Positions 63,136-64,000 of a stretch of 64,000 bases of DNA are shown here, piece by piece. Source of the DNA: Clostridiaceae bacterium (GTDB taxonomy: Bacteria > Bacillota > Clostridia > Lachnospirales > Lachnospiraceae); the NCBI GenBank assembly GCA_009911065.1, contig QXWR01000018.1:1-64000 (forward strand). Reading direction: 5' to 3'. The number at the start of each line of letters is the position of its first letter. Position 1 is the stretch's first letter. The notes under the pieces were generated by a model. The model saw only the letters and a list, made by a program, of their open reading frames with translations, did not search any database and had not been told where the DNA came from. The position numbers were made by a program, and so were the translations under genes.

Positions 63136-63802
63136 GGACGAGACCAGCATTGCAGAGCTGGAGCGGGATTATTTGGAATTGAGCGACTTTGAGGTGGAGC
63201 TGGAAGAAGACGGTTCCAAAGGATTGGAGCGCGCGCTGAACGAAGAATTTGACTTGATGATTCTGGACCTTATGCTGCCTGGGATGGATGGGTTTGAAAT
63301 CTGCAGGAAGTTCCGGGAAGAGAAGAATACGCCGATTATTATTATTTCGGCAAAAAAGGAAGATATTGACAAGATACGGGGACTTGGGCTGGGGGCAGAC
63401 GATTATATGACCAAGCCCTTTAGTCCCAGCGAGATGGTAGCCCGAGTGAAAGCTCATCTGGCCCGGTATGAGCGGCTGATTGGCAGCGGAAGTCCGGAGA
63501 ATGAGGTGATTGAGATTCGGGGACTGAAGATTGACAAGACTGCCCGCCGGGTGTGGATTCATGGAGAGGAAAAGAATTTTACAACCAAAGAATTTGATCT
63601 TTTGGTGTTTCTTGCCCAAAATCCCAACCATGTGTATACCAAAGAAGAACTGTTTTCCAAGATTTGGGACATGGAATCCATTGGAGATATTGCCACGGTG
63701 ACGGTGCATATTAAAAAGATTCGTGAGAAAATCGAGTTTAATACAGCAAAGCCCCAATATATTGAGACCATATGGGGAGTCGGATACCGGTTTAAAGTAT
63801 AG
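63113..63802 (+). CDS. OmpR-family response regulator
   Basis: A 229-residue regulator: receiver domain with phospho-acceptor D52 (LMILDLMLPGMDG), Thr/Ser and Lys switch residues (IISAKKEDI, TKPFSPSEMVARV), and a C-terminal winged helix (ARRVWIHGEEKNFTTKEFDLLVFLAQN, ending IWGVGYRFK). Translation is coupled to the kinase by overlap. Target genes are unknown, perhaps the next gene. Confidence 0.93.
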   Translation: MSRILIIEDETSIAELERDYLELSDFEVELEEDGSKGLERALNEEFDLMILDLMLPGMDGFEICRKFREEKNTPIIIISAKKEDIDKIRGLGLGADDYMTKPFSPSEMVARVKAHLARYERLIGSGSPENEVIEIRGLKIDKTARRVWIHGEEKNFTTKEFDLLVFLAQNPNHVYTKEELFSKIWDMESIGDIATVTVHIKKIREKIEFNTAKPQYIETIWGVGYRFKV

Positions 63803-63891
63803 GGGAAGCCAAGGAATGGGATTTTGTCCCCTTCGGAATTGCAATGGGGCAGAATGGATAGTAAAAAATCAACCAATGAAGGCGAAAGACC

Positions 63892-64000
63892 ATGATTGAA
63901 ACCATGATTAAGAAAGGAAAGAAAAACCAGAGGTCTTTTCTGGTTATTTTAATCGTCATCTGTATGGGAGTCATCCTGATCGGAGGAATCCATTACGTTG
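63892..64000 (+). CDS. Start of a membrane protein, cut by the window end
   Basis: A frame opens at 63892 with MIETMIKKGKKNQRSFLVILIVICMGVILIGG read in parts: a basic head (residues 7-15) followed by a hydrophobic span (about 15-33). It runs without a stop to the window end. It follows the two-component genes by 89 bases; no family can be named. Confidence 0.55.
   Translation, partial: MIETMIKKGKKNQRSFLVILIVICMGVILIGGIHYV

Noticed and set aside
1-64000. tRNA, rRNA, CRISPR array or intact insertion sequence
   Set aside because: No cloverleaf, rRNA core, regular spacer array or transposase motif was seen by reading; a computed scan could still find a degraded element.

Overview
The window looks like a chromosomal segment of a gut-type Clostridia bacterium, most likely a Lachnospiraceae. 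Reasons: Firmicutes-style AGGAGG ribosome sites before almost every gene, a Na+-pumping decarboxylase set, Gat-type PTS with a sigma-54 LevR-like activator, a SleB-type cell wall hydrolase, a YjfB-like small motility protein, split CHR transporters and a BirA-controlled bioY. This placement is inferred from gene content only. I see no rRNA, tRNA, CRISPR array or intact transposase.

Layout. 0-3 kb: fused histidine enzyme hisIE and a D-Ala-D-Ala carboxypeptidase. 3-8.4 kb: an operon for a Na+-translocating decarboxylase carrying two different carboxyltransferase subunits (acyl-CoA type and oxaloacetate type) around one lipoprotein/OadG, one biotin carrier and one membrane pump. 8.6-11 kb: nicotinamidase-like protein, phosphopantetheinyl transferase, hemerythrin fusion. 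11-21.2 kb: a divergent LysR regulator and a five-gene tricarboxylate cluster (two YbhJ-like aconitase-family hydratases, one aconitase, an isocitrate/isopropylmalate-type dehydrogenase, a PrpF-like isomerase) with two tandem LysR-type boxes in front. 21.2-26.5 kb: split CHR transporter, small export protein, O-acetylhomoserine sulfhydrylase with a possible attenuator leader, cardiolipin synthase. 26.6-30.5 kb: a 56-residue YjfB-like gene and bioY-bioB-bioD-bioA.

30.6-39 kb: Uma2 protein, then a sigma-54 regulatory gene followed by a -24/-12 promoter and aldolase-EIIA-EIIB-EIIC-dehydratase, which together read as uptake and phosphorylation of a sugar acid, dehydration and aldol cleavage. 39.5-46.8 kb: cell wall hydrolase, EamA transporter, a possible papain-like protein, a methyltransferase plus a large type IIG-like restriction-modification protein, YitT protein. 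46.9-48.9 kb (minus strand): FIST sensor and soluble chemotaxis receptor. 49-53.4 kb: AT-rich island with a second restriction-modification pair, a P-loop/Cdd1 fusion and a shortened AAA-ATPase. 53.5-64 kb: DEAD-box helicase, PIN-like protein, Nudix hydrolase, YihY/BrkB protein, a heterodimeric ABC exporter, a striking 24-bp inverted repeat, aroD, a two-component system and the start of one more membrane protein.

The best candidates for undescribed biology are the tricarboxylate cluster, the dual-carboxyltransferase pump, the sugar-acid PTS operon and the two restriction-modification loci.
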